A model generated the notes under the pieces. The model worked only from the letters and a program-made list of their open reading frames with translations, was not told the DNA's origin and did no database searches. Shown here one piece after another: positions 54,160 to 64,000 of a DNA stretch of 64,000 bases (positions within the stretch are counted from its first letter, which is position 1; every line of letters starts with the position of its first letter). The stretch spans positions 23,210,067-23,274,066 of the forward strand of contig CM058230.1 of the NCBI GenBank assembly GCA_030180135.1, in the 5' to 3' direction. A program made the position numbers and the translations under genes. The DNA comes from Orychophragmus violaceus. Taxonomy: Eukaryota; Streptophyta; Magnoliopsida; Brassicales; Brassicaceae.

Positions 54160-54832
54160 TGTTGAATTATGAGTGTTTTCAAGGTTTAATTCTCGTTACA
54201 ACCTAACACAAATCCTTAAACAGATCTAGGTTCTTGTCAAATGAATCATAAACCAAACCTGATCACTACCTTTCAGATTGCAGCGGATTATGGATGGCAG
54301 TGATGAGATCAGCTAGAACAGATGGCTACACCTATTCCTCCTCTAGTATCCACACTCTTACAAGCACGGGACGGCTGCTAGACCAAAGATGTGGAAGATC
54401 AGAGAGAGAGATGAAGAGAGAGAGAGAGGTCACGCCAAGAAAGAAAAATCGCAGGAAGCGTTATTTCCTTTAGGGCTTTCTGATTCTCTTATATCTCATT
54501 AATGGGCCCAAGTCATTAGACTAATGGCTCATTAATCTTTTGGGCCCAAAACACAAATAAGACAAAAGCCTGTATTTGTCTGGCCCAAAAATCTGATCCA
54601 ATACAGTAAATGCCATTGCATCTTACCGTATTAATTCCATTTAACTTTCCTGTTAGCTATGGTGTGTGACCCTTTGGGATCATACAATACTGGTAATAAG
54701 TGCTAAACTTATAGATCAAGAGCGGACTCTAGCAAGCCATCATGATCACCCAGTATTTATGACTTATGTCTGATCTCGACACTTATCATACTTTCTAGAG
54801 ATAGTACGGTAGATTTCATGACATTCCCAACA
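54160..54832 (-). repeat. Copia 3 3' LTR
   Basis: On the minus strand starts TGTTGGGAATGTC and ends CATAATTCAACA. Confidence 0.93.
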
Positions 54833-54901
54833 ATCTCCCACTTGTACTGGAATCCTACAAAGGACATTCCCAACAATCTTCCGATTGTACTGGAATCCTA
54901 C
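54820..54901. repeat. 43-bp tandem duplication at the polypurine tract/LTR junction of Copia 3
   Basis: GACATTCCCAACAATC through CTGGAATCCTAC occurs at 54820-54858 and again at 54863-54901. The second copy lies in the internal region and holds a degenerate polypurine tract and a piece of LTR start. Confidence 0.85.
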
Positions 54902-55710
54902 ATTCCCTAATCCTTTTGTCTCAATATCTCGATCTGGCATAAGGCAAGATACGTGTCATCCTTATATAGCCAGACCATGTTTATCGGACCAGATTTGATA
55001 CTGACAATGCAAACGACTTGGGCAAGTCCGTTTGGGAATGGCCATTCTCTTACCAGCTATCAATTCTCCGATTGGCCTAGAGATATTACCTCCGTTAAAC
55101 GGCAGGGACAAATCCCGTCTTGTTCCATCACTATGAACTACACAATTCATAATACACCCAACCAAGGTCCGTATAGCTCCCAGTTACAAAACAGCGTTAG
55201 ACAATGATCAAAGCGCATTACTCCATGCGCAGCCACATGCATGCGAACTCAGGTCTAAGGACTATACTCTATAGTCGTATATGAGAACTTCTTATGACAC
55301 AGATATTAATATCTTGCAGAGTTCTCATCAGCGGGCCATGTCCGGTCATATGCTCCCCTACATATACCTATGTGTCGACTTTGATGCCGCGCATCTATGA
55401 CCCCTCGAAACCTGGTCACAAGTCTCAACACAATCTAGTCTCAACAGGTTGTTGTTGTTCCAATTTCAACAACCTTCGACTATGGACACTATAATTTATG
55501 TCACTTCGTTAAATATGGGGTTTCAGGATCAAGTCTACTCATGTACTTCGATGGCCCATATATAATGACATGAATTATTTTGGAACGATTATTTTATATC
55601 ACAGTTAAAAATAATCCAGAAATAAAATTTCATTAACATTTAAAAATGTTTACATGAACCAATCAAAATAACTAAAACAAAAGCCCTCACAACTCCCACT
55701 CAAAAAGAGA

Positions 55711-58700
55711 TTACATTTGAATATCTCTAATTCCTACAGCAGCAGTATGCAACTCGTGCTTAGGTCTCGGGAGTGGCTTTGTCAACGGATCAGCTACATT
55801 CTCATCAGTGGGAACCCTGCTGACCTTCACTTCACCTCTATTAACTATATCACGAATCAGGTGATACCTTCTCATAATGTGTTTGGATTTCTGATGATGT
55901 CTCGGTTCCTTGGCTTGAGCAATTGCACCATTGTTGTCACAATACAGTGCCAAAGGCTCAGTGGCATTAGGGAATACACCGAGTTCAATCAAAAAGTTCC
56001 TAATCCAAACTCCTTCCTTCGCAGCTTCTGAGGCAGCGATGTATTCAGCTTCAGTTGTGGAATCTGCCACGGTGCACTGCTTGGAACTCTTCCAACTTAC
56101 TGCACCGCCATTCAGACAGAAGATGTAGCCAGACTGTGACCGGAAATCATCCTTATCTGTCTGAAAACTTGCATCTGTGAATCCACTGATTTCAAGCACT
56201 TCACTTCCTCCGTAAACCAAGAACTTATCCTTAGTATTTCTCAAATACTTCAGGATATTCTTTACGGCAATCCAGTGACTTTCACCTGGATTAGACTGGT
56301 ACCTACTCGTCATGCTTAGTGCATAAGCAACATCAGGACGAGTACAGATCATGGCATACATGATAGATCCTATAGCCGAAGCATAAGGAATCCTACTCAT
56401 GCGCTTAAGCTCATCAGGTGTTTTAGGACACTGATCCTTGCTTAATGTAGCACCATGTATCATTGGCGTGAATCCCTTCTTGGAATTTTCCATTCCGAAT
56501 CGATGTAGAACTTTGTCTATGTAGGAATCTTGACAAAGTCCAATCAACCTTTTAGATCTATCTCTAAAGATTCGGATTCCAAGAATATACGCGGCTTCAC
56601 CCATGTCCTTCATGGAAAAACAACTTCCCAGCCAGTCTTTAACAGACTTCAGCATTGGAATATCATTTCCAATAAGCAATATGTCATCGACATATAGGAT
56701 AAGAAATGCCACTTTGCTCCCACTAGTTTTCTTATACACACATTGTTCCTCTTGGTTTCTGATGAAGTCAAAGTTCTTTATTGCTTCATCAAAACGAAGA
56801 TTCCAACTCCTCGATGCTTGCTTCAATCCATAAATGGATTTGTGAAGCTTGCAAACTTTCCCAGCATTCTTAGGATCAATGTAACCGTCAGGTTGTGTCA
56901 TATACACATCCTCCTCCAAGATTCCATTCAGGAAGGCGGTTTTCACATCCATCTGCCAAATCTCATAATCATAATAAGCGGCAGTTGCTAGGAGAATCCG
57001 AATTGATTTCATCATTGCCACTGGTGAATAAGTTTCATCATAGTCTATACCATGAATTTGCTTGAAACCTTTTGCCACCAACCTGGCTTTGTAAATCTGG
57101 ACATTTCCATCCACGTCTATCTTCTTCTTGAAGATCCATTTACACTCGATGGCTTTTGCACCAGCAGGTAAATCAACCAGTGAAAACACTCGGTTAGCAG
57201 ACATGGAGTCCATCTCGGATTCTGTGGCTTCACGCCACTTTAAGGAGTCAGGGCCCATCATGGCTTCTGCAAAGTTCGAGGGTTCATCACCGTCAATGAT
57301 CAAAAGATCATGGCAATTAGTCACAAGGAACCCCAGATATCTATCAGGTTCCTGACGGATCCTTCCGGATCTTCGAACTTCAGGTACTGAAGGTTCAGGT
57401 TCTATTACAACTTCATGTAATTCATCCTGCTGTTCTTCCTCATTAGGTTGAACAGGTTCCTGTCCTTCTTGAATTTCATCAAGTTGTACCTTACTCCCAC
57501 TATCTTTTCTAGAGAGAAACTCCCTTTCAAGAAAAGTACAATCCCGAGCAACAAAGATTTTGTTCTCGGATCGCAGATAGAAGTAATAAGCCTTGGTATC
57601 CCTAGGATAACCAATGAAGTAGCATTTGTCAGATTTTGGTGTAAGCTTGTCTGAGATTAATCTTTTGACATAGGCTTCACAACCCCAAATTCTGAGAAAA
57701 GACATTGCTGGAGCTTTTCCAGTCCATATCTCATATGGTGTCTTTGCTACTGCCTTTGATGGCACTCTGTTCAGTGTGAACGTTGCGGTCAGCAAAGTAT
57801 ATCCCCAAAGGGATATAGGAAGGTCTGTGTGACTCATCATGGATCGGACCATATCTAACAATGTCCGATTCCTTCTCTCAGACACACCATTCCACTGAGG
57901 TGTTCCAGGAGGTGTGAGTTGGGAGATAATCCCACACTCACTCAGATGATCACGAAATTCCTGGCTCAAGTATTCTCCTCCTCGGTCCGACCGAAGAGCC
58001 TTAATACTTTTACCAAGCTGGTTCTGTACTTCATTCTGGAATTCTTTGAACTTTTCAAAGGTTTCCGACTTATGTTTCATCAAGTAGACATATCCATATC
58101 TACTGAAATCATCAGTGAATGTAATGAAGTACTGAAAGTTTCCTCTAGCACTTGTGGACATTGGGCCACACACGTCAGTATGTATCAGGCCCAATAGTTC
58201 ACTGGCCCTTTCTGTGGGTTTATTGAAAGGCGCCCTTGTCATTTTGCCCATTAGGCAAGATTCGCATTGCTCACAAGACTCAAAGTCAAATGAGCCCAAG
58301 AGTCCATTTGAATGGAGCCTCTTGACGCGTTTCTCACTAATGTGCCCCAAACGACAATGCCAGAGAAACGTTTCATTTTCTTCGTTAGATTTGAACCGTT
58401 TTGTATTTATGTTATATACTGGAGCAGATTGATCCAGCATGTACAGCCCATTTATAAGAGGGGCACAGCCATAGAACATATCATTGAGATTAAAGGAACA
58501 CAATTTATTCTTAATAGAAAAATCAAATCCTTGCAAATCCAACAATGAAACTGAAATGATATTTCTGCTTATAGCAGGTACAAAATAACAATTCTCAAGT
58601 TCTAAAATCAATCCAGAAGGTAAAGACAATAAGTAAGTGCCAATGGCCAGTGCTGGAACCTTCGCTCCATTGCCAACCCGCAACTCTACTTGCCCTTGCT

Positions 58701-59670
58701 TCAGCCTTCTACTGTTGCTGAGCGCCTGCATATTAGTACAAATATGAGCCCCACATCCAGTATCTAATACCCAAGTGGTATTATCAGAAGTAGTAGTATT
58801 TACTTCAATAACAAAAATACCTGAAGATTTAGTCTCGAAGGACTTCTTCTTCTTCAGACTTTCCTGGTATTTCTTACAGTCCCTGCGGTAATGCCCTGCC
58901 TCTTTGCAAAAGTGGCAGATGTCAGAAGGCCCAGCTTTGGAAACGGGCTTGGGCTTGGCGTTTTCATTGCCAACTACTTTGCCCTTTCCCTTGTCTGCAG
59001 CGGATTTCTTGAAACCCTTGCCCTTCTGCACCATGAGTACAGACGACTCCTTGGTTTTCTTCAGATTCGGTTCTGCAGTCTTGAGCATACCATGTAGCTC
59101 AGGCAACGTCTTTATCAACCCATGCATATTATAGTTCAAAATGAACTGGTCATATGCAGGAGTAAGAGACTACAGAACGATATCACAAGCAAGCTCTTGG
59201 CTTATAGGACAGTCGAGCCTCGTCAAATGATCAAGATAACCCATCATTTTCAGAACATGAGGACTCACTGCTGCATCCTTAGCCATTTTACAGTCCAAGA
59301 GATTCTTAACAGTTTGGAATCTCTCTGTACGAGCCTGCTCCTGAAACAACGCTTTCAGATTTGCCATCAGCTCCATGGGACAAGTCAGGCCTTCCCACTG
59401 CATCTGCAGTTCGGGAGCCATTGTCGCCAACATCAGGCAAATCACGTCATTAGCATCTGAAGAATGCGTATCCCAAGCATTCTTCACAGCTTGTGCGGCA
59501 TTATTCGCAGGTCTAGGAGAGAGAGCTCTTTCAAGGACATAAGCCTTCTTCTCCTGCCTGAGTACAAGTCTCAGGTTCCTGGACCAGTTCAGGAAGTTTG
59601 ATCCGTTAAGTTTGTCCTTCTCAAGGGCAGACCGGATCGAGAAAGTGTTTTGTGTTGTTGTGCTTGACAT
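55711..59670 (-). pseudogene. Copia 3 Gag-Pol polyprotein, about 1319 aa, one amber stop
   Basis: One frame from MSSTTTQNTFSIRSALEKDK (59670) to the stop at 55711, interrupted only by TAG at 59170-59172. Copia 1 has CAG there (Gln in ILQSLPA), so a single C-to-T change explains it. Everything downstream is open: zinc knuckle CHFCKEAGHYRRDC, protease WVLDTGCGAH, integrase HTDVCGP / RSDRGGEY / SERRNRTL, RT YVDD, and RNase H TDASFQTD to LTKPLPRPK. Similarity to Copia 1 is high throughout. Without readthrough only a 166-aa Gag fragment is made. Sibling copies lacking the stop may exist elsewhere in the genome. Confidence 0.92.
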
Positions 59671-61130
59671 AGCTGAAAATATGAGACAATAGAAATTTAG
59701 TTATTATGTTCATTAAAAGAGCAATCTTAACAACTTATAAGAAAACTCGCATTGTATTCAAAATTTCTTTGTTTAACCTCATAAGAATACAATGATTCCG
59801 AGACCCATGTTTAGCTAAATCCAAAATGGGCCACTGGCCGTCACCCAGAATTAGCTATACTTGGTAAGCATACACACAGCTAGTTATAACCAATAACTCT
59901 CGGTTGTGAATTGGGCCCGAGGCCCAAATTCACCAGATGTCTCAAGGCCCGGGACTCCCGATGGCCCAGTCAAGGAAACCAATCTCTTACAGCCAAATAA
60001 TCACTAAAATCTGGGACTCCCAATGAAATTAGTGACTATATACTACTTTACTTACGCGAAAACAGACACCTCACACTGTAAGCCATGTCTGTAATTAAAT
60101 AAGCGTTAAGTAGCTGACAAGATTGGAAAGACATCCAAGCTTGATATTGTTTTTGAGGATTTTTAAGTTTTATTTCCAAAAATAGAAGATTACTATTTTT
60201 GGAAACTTTCTTATTTTAGAAACTTTCTAAATTTAGTAACTTACTAAAATAGAAATTTCTAATTTAAATATTTTATAAATATTTTGGGTTGGGTCACAAA
60301 TTATAGGCCCAATTCTTGGCCCAAGACCATAGAATTCCAACTGGCCCAATAATTTGACATAACCGATCCGGTTTATTAATTCTGGTCCAAGACCAAATTA
60401 ACTCTCAAAACCATCGGTTATTTACTAAACCAGACCAGCTCTAAATTATTTGGTCCAACCAAATCAAACTTAGACCAGCCTTCGGTTTAGGTTAAAATTC
60501 AATTTTATGAATTTAAATCCGGTTTAACCAGAAATAAAATTATTTCCAGCAAACCGCGATTTGGGTTAACGCCTTAACCATACAATTAATTAAATAATTA
60601 ATTAAATAATTAATTAAATAATTCAAACAAAAATCGTTTGTTATGATATTGACAATGACAACACCACACGATTTTGTCTTCCATTAATAATGATATCAAT
60701 CATGTGATCATAACAAAAACATAAGAAGACAAACAACTTTTGTCATCTTGTGAAAACCTAACAAGCGATTGCTTTTGAACAAAACAAAGTCAGCCTCTTT
60801 TGTTTCAATTATATAATGGCATTCTTATATCAACATGAACATTCGGCCAATAAGCGATTTAGGGTTTTATAATAATAGAATGAGCAATTCAATTATTAAT
60901 GATCGACATATATTACTTGCCGATAAGGGTTTAATAATTGAGAACAATACAAGCGATTATTCAACACTCGGCAATAATAAAACCTTTCGATCAGCCGATT
61001 AGGGTTTTTTCATAACATTATCAATCGATTATGACAAAACGTATTACCAGCCGATTATAAACATACAAAATCAATTAAACAATTAATCAATTTTCATATG
61101 ATCCAATTTCACAAGAAACCTAATGCCTAG
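59671..61130 (-). other. Copia 3 untranslated leader
   Basis: About 1.46 kb, collinear with the Copia 2 leader, without coding potential. It contains an ATTAATTAAATA repeat near 60585-60625. Confidence 0.7.
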
Positions 61131-61142
61131 GCTCTGATACCA
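61131..61142 (-). other. Copia 3 primer-binding site
   Basis: TGGTATCAGAGC on the minus strand, one base after the 5' LTR; complementary to initiator tRNA-Met. Confidence 0.9.
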
Positions 61143-61143
61143 C

Positions 61144-61816
61144 TGTTGAATTATGAGTGTTTTCAAGGTTTAATTCTCGTTACAACCTAACACAAATCCT
61201 TAAACAGATCTAGGTTCTTGTCAAATGAATCATAAACCAAACCTGATCACTACCTTTCAGATTGCAGCGGATTATGGATGGCAGTGATGAGATCAGCTAG
61301 AACAGATGGCTACACCTATTCCTCCTCTAGTATCCACACTCTTACAAGCACGGGACGGCTGCTAGACCAAAGATGTGGAAGATCAGAGAGAGAGATGAAG
61401 AGAGAGAGAGAGGTCACGCCAAGAAAGAAAAATCGCAGGAAGCGTTATTTCCTTTAGGGCTTTCTGATTCTCTTATATCTCATTAATGGGCCCAAGTCAT
61501 TAGACTAATGGCTCATTAATCTTTTGGGCCCAAAACACAAATAAGACAAAAGCCTGTATTTGTCTGGCCCAAAAATCTGATCCAATACAGTAAATGCCAT
61601 TGCATCTTACCGTATTAATTCCATTTAACTTTCCTGTTAGCTATGGTGTGTGACCCTTTGGGATCATACAATACTGGTAATAAGTGCTAAACTTATAGAT
61701 CAAGAGCGGACTCTAGCAAGCCATCATGATCACCCAGTATTTATGACTTATGTCTGATCTCGACACTTATCATACTTTCTAGAGATAGTACGGTAGATTT
61801 CAGGACATTCCCAACA
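61144..61816 (-). repeat. Copia 3 5' LTR
   Basis: 673 bp; same length as the 3' LTR with one visible substitution. Confidence 0.93.
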
Positions 61817-62219
61817 AAAATCACCTCAATTGTGTAAACATGCTTAAAGTCGATCAGCCACAAATTGGCTAACATCATAGATTCATCCCACGAAGCATGT
61901 ATCCCTACAAAACCGAGCAACGGTTATGTTGAATGAAACAGAGAAGAACAGAGCTCCAGCTCTAGCTTGACCATGTACGGAAAAGGAAAAGCAAAACAGA
62001 AAATGCCTTCTTATCCTCAAAAGATACACTAGCAAATCGATATGCTCCATTGGATCTAGATCCTTCTGTCTAAAGCTATTTACGCTCATGTGATGTAATC
62101 CGAAAATGTATCTTTGATCAATCAATATCAAATCATTTTCTTCGAAACTTGTCTTCTTCTCTGTTTCATTTCTATTTTCATGGTATCAAGAAAACAAGTT
62201 CGATCCCAAGTCCTTACAG

Positions 62220-63800
62220 TGTGTGTTTGTGGGATACACCGAGAAGCATAAGGGCTATCATTTCTTACATCCACCAACTGGTCGTGTTTACATCAATCAT
62301 CATGTACTGTTTGATGAACAAAATTTTTCTTACTCCGATTTCTGTCAGTGCTTCATTCCAGATGGGCCAACTCAGCTTCTTGTTTCCTGGTACAAAGGGT
62401 TTATATCAGAACCAGTGGAAAGTCAGCCTCCAACCACAAATGACTTACCACCTGGAGTAGCTAAAAGAAGATTGGTTTCTTCTCAAGGACCAGTGAATCT
62501 CCTCTCACCTCAATTTGATGTTGGTACAGATCCTGCAATTGATGATACAAACTCAAATGGATCAGTTACAGTAGAAAATAAGCAATACGACAAAGAGTTT
62601 CCTCCTCTTCCTCAATCAAGTGGAGCACCTACAAATCAGAATGATCATCAAATAGTCACCAGAATCAAGGTTGGAGTAAGAAAACCAAACCCAAGATACA
62701 CTCTTCTTACCGTTAAAGGTGTTCCAGAAGAACCAAAAACAGTTGCAGCTGCTCTAAAACACAGTGAATGAAAAAAGGCTATGAAAGAAGAAATAACAAA
62801 ATGTCATGAAACCAAGACATGGTCTCTTGTTCCTGTCCAAGATGATGGTAATGTTCTAGGTTGCAGATGGGTGTTCAGAACTAAGCTCAAGGCAGATGGA
62901 ACTTTGGATAAGTTGAGAGTACACATTGTAGAAAAAGGATATGAGAAGGAAGAGGGTATTGACTTTCTGGAAACTTATAGTCCAGTCGTGAGAACTGCAA
63001 CCGTAAGAACTGTCATGCATCAAGCAACTATACAAAAATGGCTTATCAAGCAACTAGATGTGAAGAATGCATTCCTTCACGATGATCTCAATGAGACTGT
63101 GTACATGAAACAACCTCATGGCTTTGAAGATGAGCAATTTCTAGGATATATTTGTTTTCTACATAAATCTATCTATGGACTAAAGCCAGTCTCCACGAGC
63201 AAGGTTCGACAGATTCGGTTCCTTTCTGTTGACCTTGGTTTCATCTGCAGTAAGAGTTATTCATTCTTGTTTTTATATCATCATGGTGATAGCATTCTTT
63301 ACCTTCTTCTCTACGTATATGACATGGTCGTCATTGGTATAACGCTGCAACTATAAATTATCTTATGCTCTCACTGGGAAAGGAGTTCTGAATTAAAGAT
63401 ATGGGGGATCTGAGCTACTTTTTAGGCATCCAAGAAATATTCACAGAGCAAGGTCTATTTCTTAACCAAGCAAAATATGCTTTTGGCTTGCTTGAAACTC
63501 TGGGAATGTTGGACTATTCACCGATGCCAACACCTTTACCATTGTAACTGGACTGAGTTCCACACCAACAAGATCTCTTTAGTGATCCAACGTATTTTCG
63601 CAGTCTGTCTGGCAAATTACAGTATCTCACACTGACAAAACTAGATGTGCAATTTGTAGTGAATCTAGTATGTCAAAAGATGCATATGCCAACTGTATCT
63701 GACTTCTTGTTGTTTAAGAGAATACTAAGATATATAAGGCACAATAGAGATGGGGTTATGTTTATCTTCTGTAACAGATTCAGCCTTGACAGCCTACTGT
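62220..63800 (+). pseudogene. Copia pol remnant, copy R
   Basis: Same domains as copy L. The RT part is open from 62781 to 63356 because it lacks the 1-bp deletion of copy L. It shares the TGA (62769-62771) and the altered active site YVYD. A stop follows ITLQL, and the rest of RT and RNase H continue in another register with further stops. Confidence 0.85.
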
Positions 63801-63929
63801 GACTGCACAAGGTGCTGATATAAAGATTTTTCTGATCTTGAACTATCAATCACCTCAAAACACTATATTAGTCATTATAGTATATCAAAGTTTTATCAAT
63901 ACAAAAGGGATAAGTTTTGTAACAAAAGG

Positions 63930-64000
63930 AATGCATACAATTTTGTCATGTAAGCCAATTAAATAGCGTTTTTATAGCTAACAATCCTAAATGACAAAAG
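63930..64000 (-). repeat. Start of the second Athila-like LTR copy, cut by the window edge
   Basis: Matches 47490-47560 (CTAACAATCCTAAATGAC), showing that the tandem unit repeats past the copia remnant. Confidence 0.7.

Larger units (their letters stand above)
54160..61816 (-). mobile_element. Copia 3: young Ty1/copia, one nonsense codon
   Basis: LTRs 54160-54832 and 61144-61816 (673 bp each, one visible substitution near 54820/61804). Primer site TGGTATCAGAGC on the minus strand at 61131-61142, polypurine tract at 54833-54842, TSD AAAAT at 54155-54159 and 61817-61821. The polyprotein is complete apart from one amber codon. LTR starts are the same as Copia 2 for the first several hundred bases, so both belong to one family or two closely linked families. 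Confidence 0.94.
53491..63920 (+). mobile_element. Internally deleted Copia remnant, copy R, split by Copia 3
   Basis: Parts 53491-54159 and 61822-63920 match copy L at roughly 99%, including the same internal deletion, the same nonsense TGA and the same loss of a 3' LTR. The partial primer site is at 62181. After it the same Athila LTR sequence begins (about 63930), so the duplicated unit continues past the window. Confidence 0.8.

Noticed and set aside
54953..55494. Small genes in the 3' region of Copia 3 (mirrored at 40997-41538 in Copia 2)
   Set aside because: Short frames in untranslated DNA; they recur only because the elements are homologous.
44714..63920. Copies L and R as LTRs of one giant element
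   Set aside because: They contain pol fragments and a primer site in the middle, no primer site follows copy L, and homology continues into Athila sequence on the right; tandem duplication fits better.

Overview
This window looks like plant nuclear DNA, most likely from a Brassicaceae species. It is AT-rich between genes, has spliced coding DNA, carries plant-type LTR retrotransposons primed by initiator tRNA-Met, and holds one host gene whose protein closely resembles the JINGUBANG-like WD40 family known from Arabidopsis. I recognise only that one host gene. Nearly everything else is transposable-element DNA, much of it nested. No rRNA gene, genuine tRNA gene, CRISPR array or bacterial-style operon is visible.

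Layout, left to right. 1-1538: end of a CACTA DNA transposon with a two-exon Transposase_24-like gene. 1572-2185: old hAT-like MITE. 3290-4558 (-): the WD40 gene, with a TATA region and a perfect G-box upstream. 4809-5026: a SINE with a 13-bp target-site duplication (TSD), about 250 bp upstream of the gene's start codon. 5562-6202: hAT MITE with a perfect 8-bp TSD. 6603-14480 (-): decayed Ty3/gypsy chromovirus (CRM-like) in a tandem arrangement in which one LTR is followed by a second, truncated 5' leader. 14481-15302: GC-rich exon-like or LINE-like DNA. 15303-32883 (+): a large non-autonomous LTR element with roughly 3.4-kb LTRs, a tRNA-Met primer site, no reverse transcriptase, and one ORF carrying six tandem zinc knuckles. 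An intact young Copia element (18411-26051) sits inside its left LTR. 33192-33430: Stowaway MITE. 33506-42778 (-): short non-LTR element with a 15-bp TSD, split by Copia 2 (35108-42263). 42794-53431: Athila-like LTR and gag-protease remnants around a deleted Copia. 53432-64000: near-identical tandem copy of that deleted Copia and the start of the next Athila-like block, split by Copia 3 (54160-61816, -).

How the parts relate. Three Copia insertions have almost identical LTRs (one or two substitutions by eye) and exact 5-bp TSDs, so they are recent. Copia 1 has a complete 1324-aa polyprotein. Copia 3 has one nonsense codon in an otherwise complete polyprotein. Copia 2 has a wrecked pol but an intact gag and LTR 5' halves nearly the same as those of Copia 3, which suggests it was moved in trans by a Copia 3-like partner. 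For Copia 1 and Copia 3 the duplicated neighbouring DNA preserves the empty site, which gives a relative order of events.

The strongest candidates for something undescribed are the pol-less element with a six-knuckle protein and LTRs packed with W-box cores, and the gag-only Copia 2.
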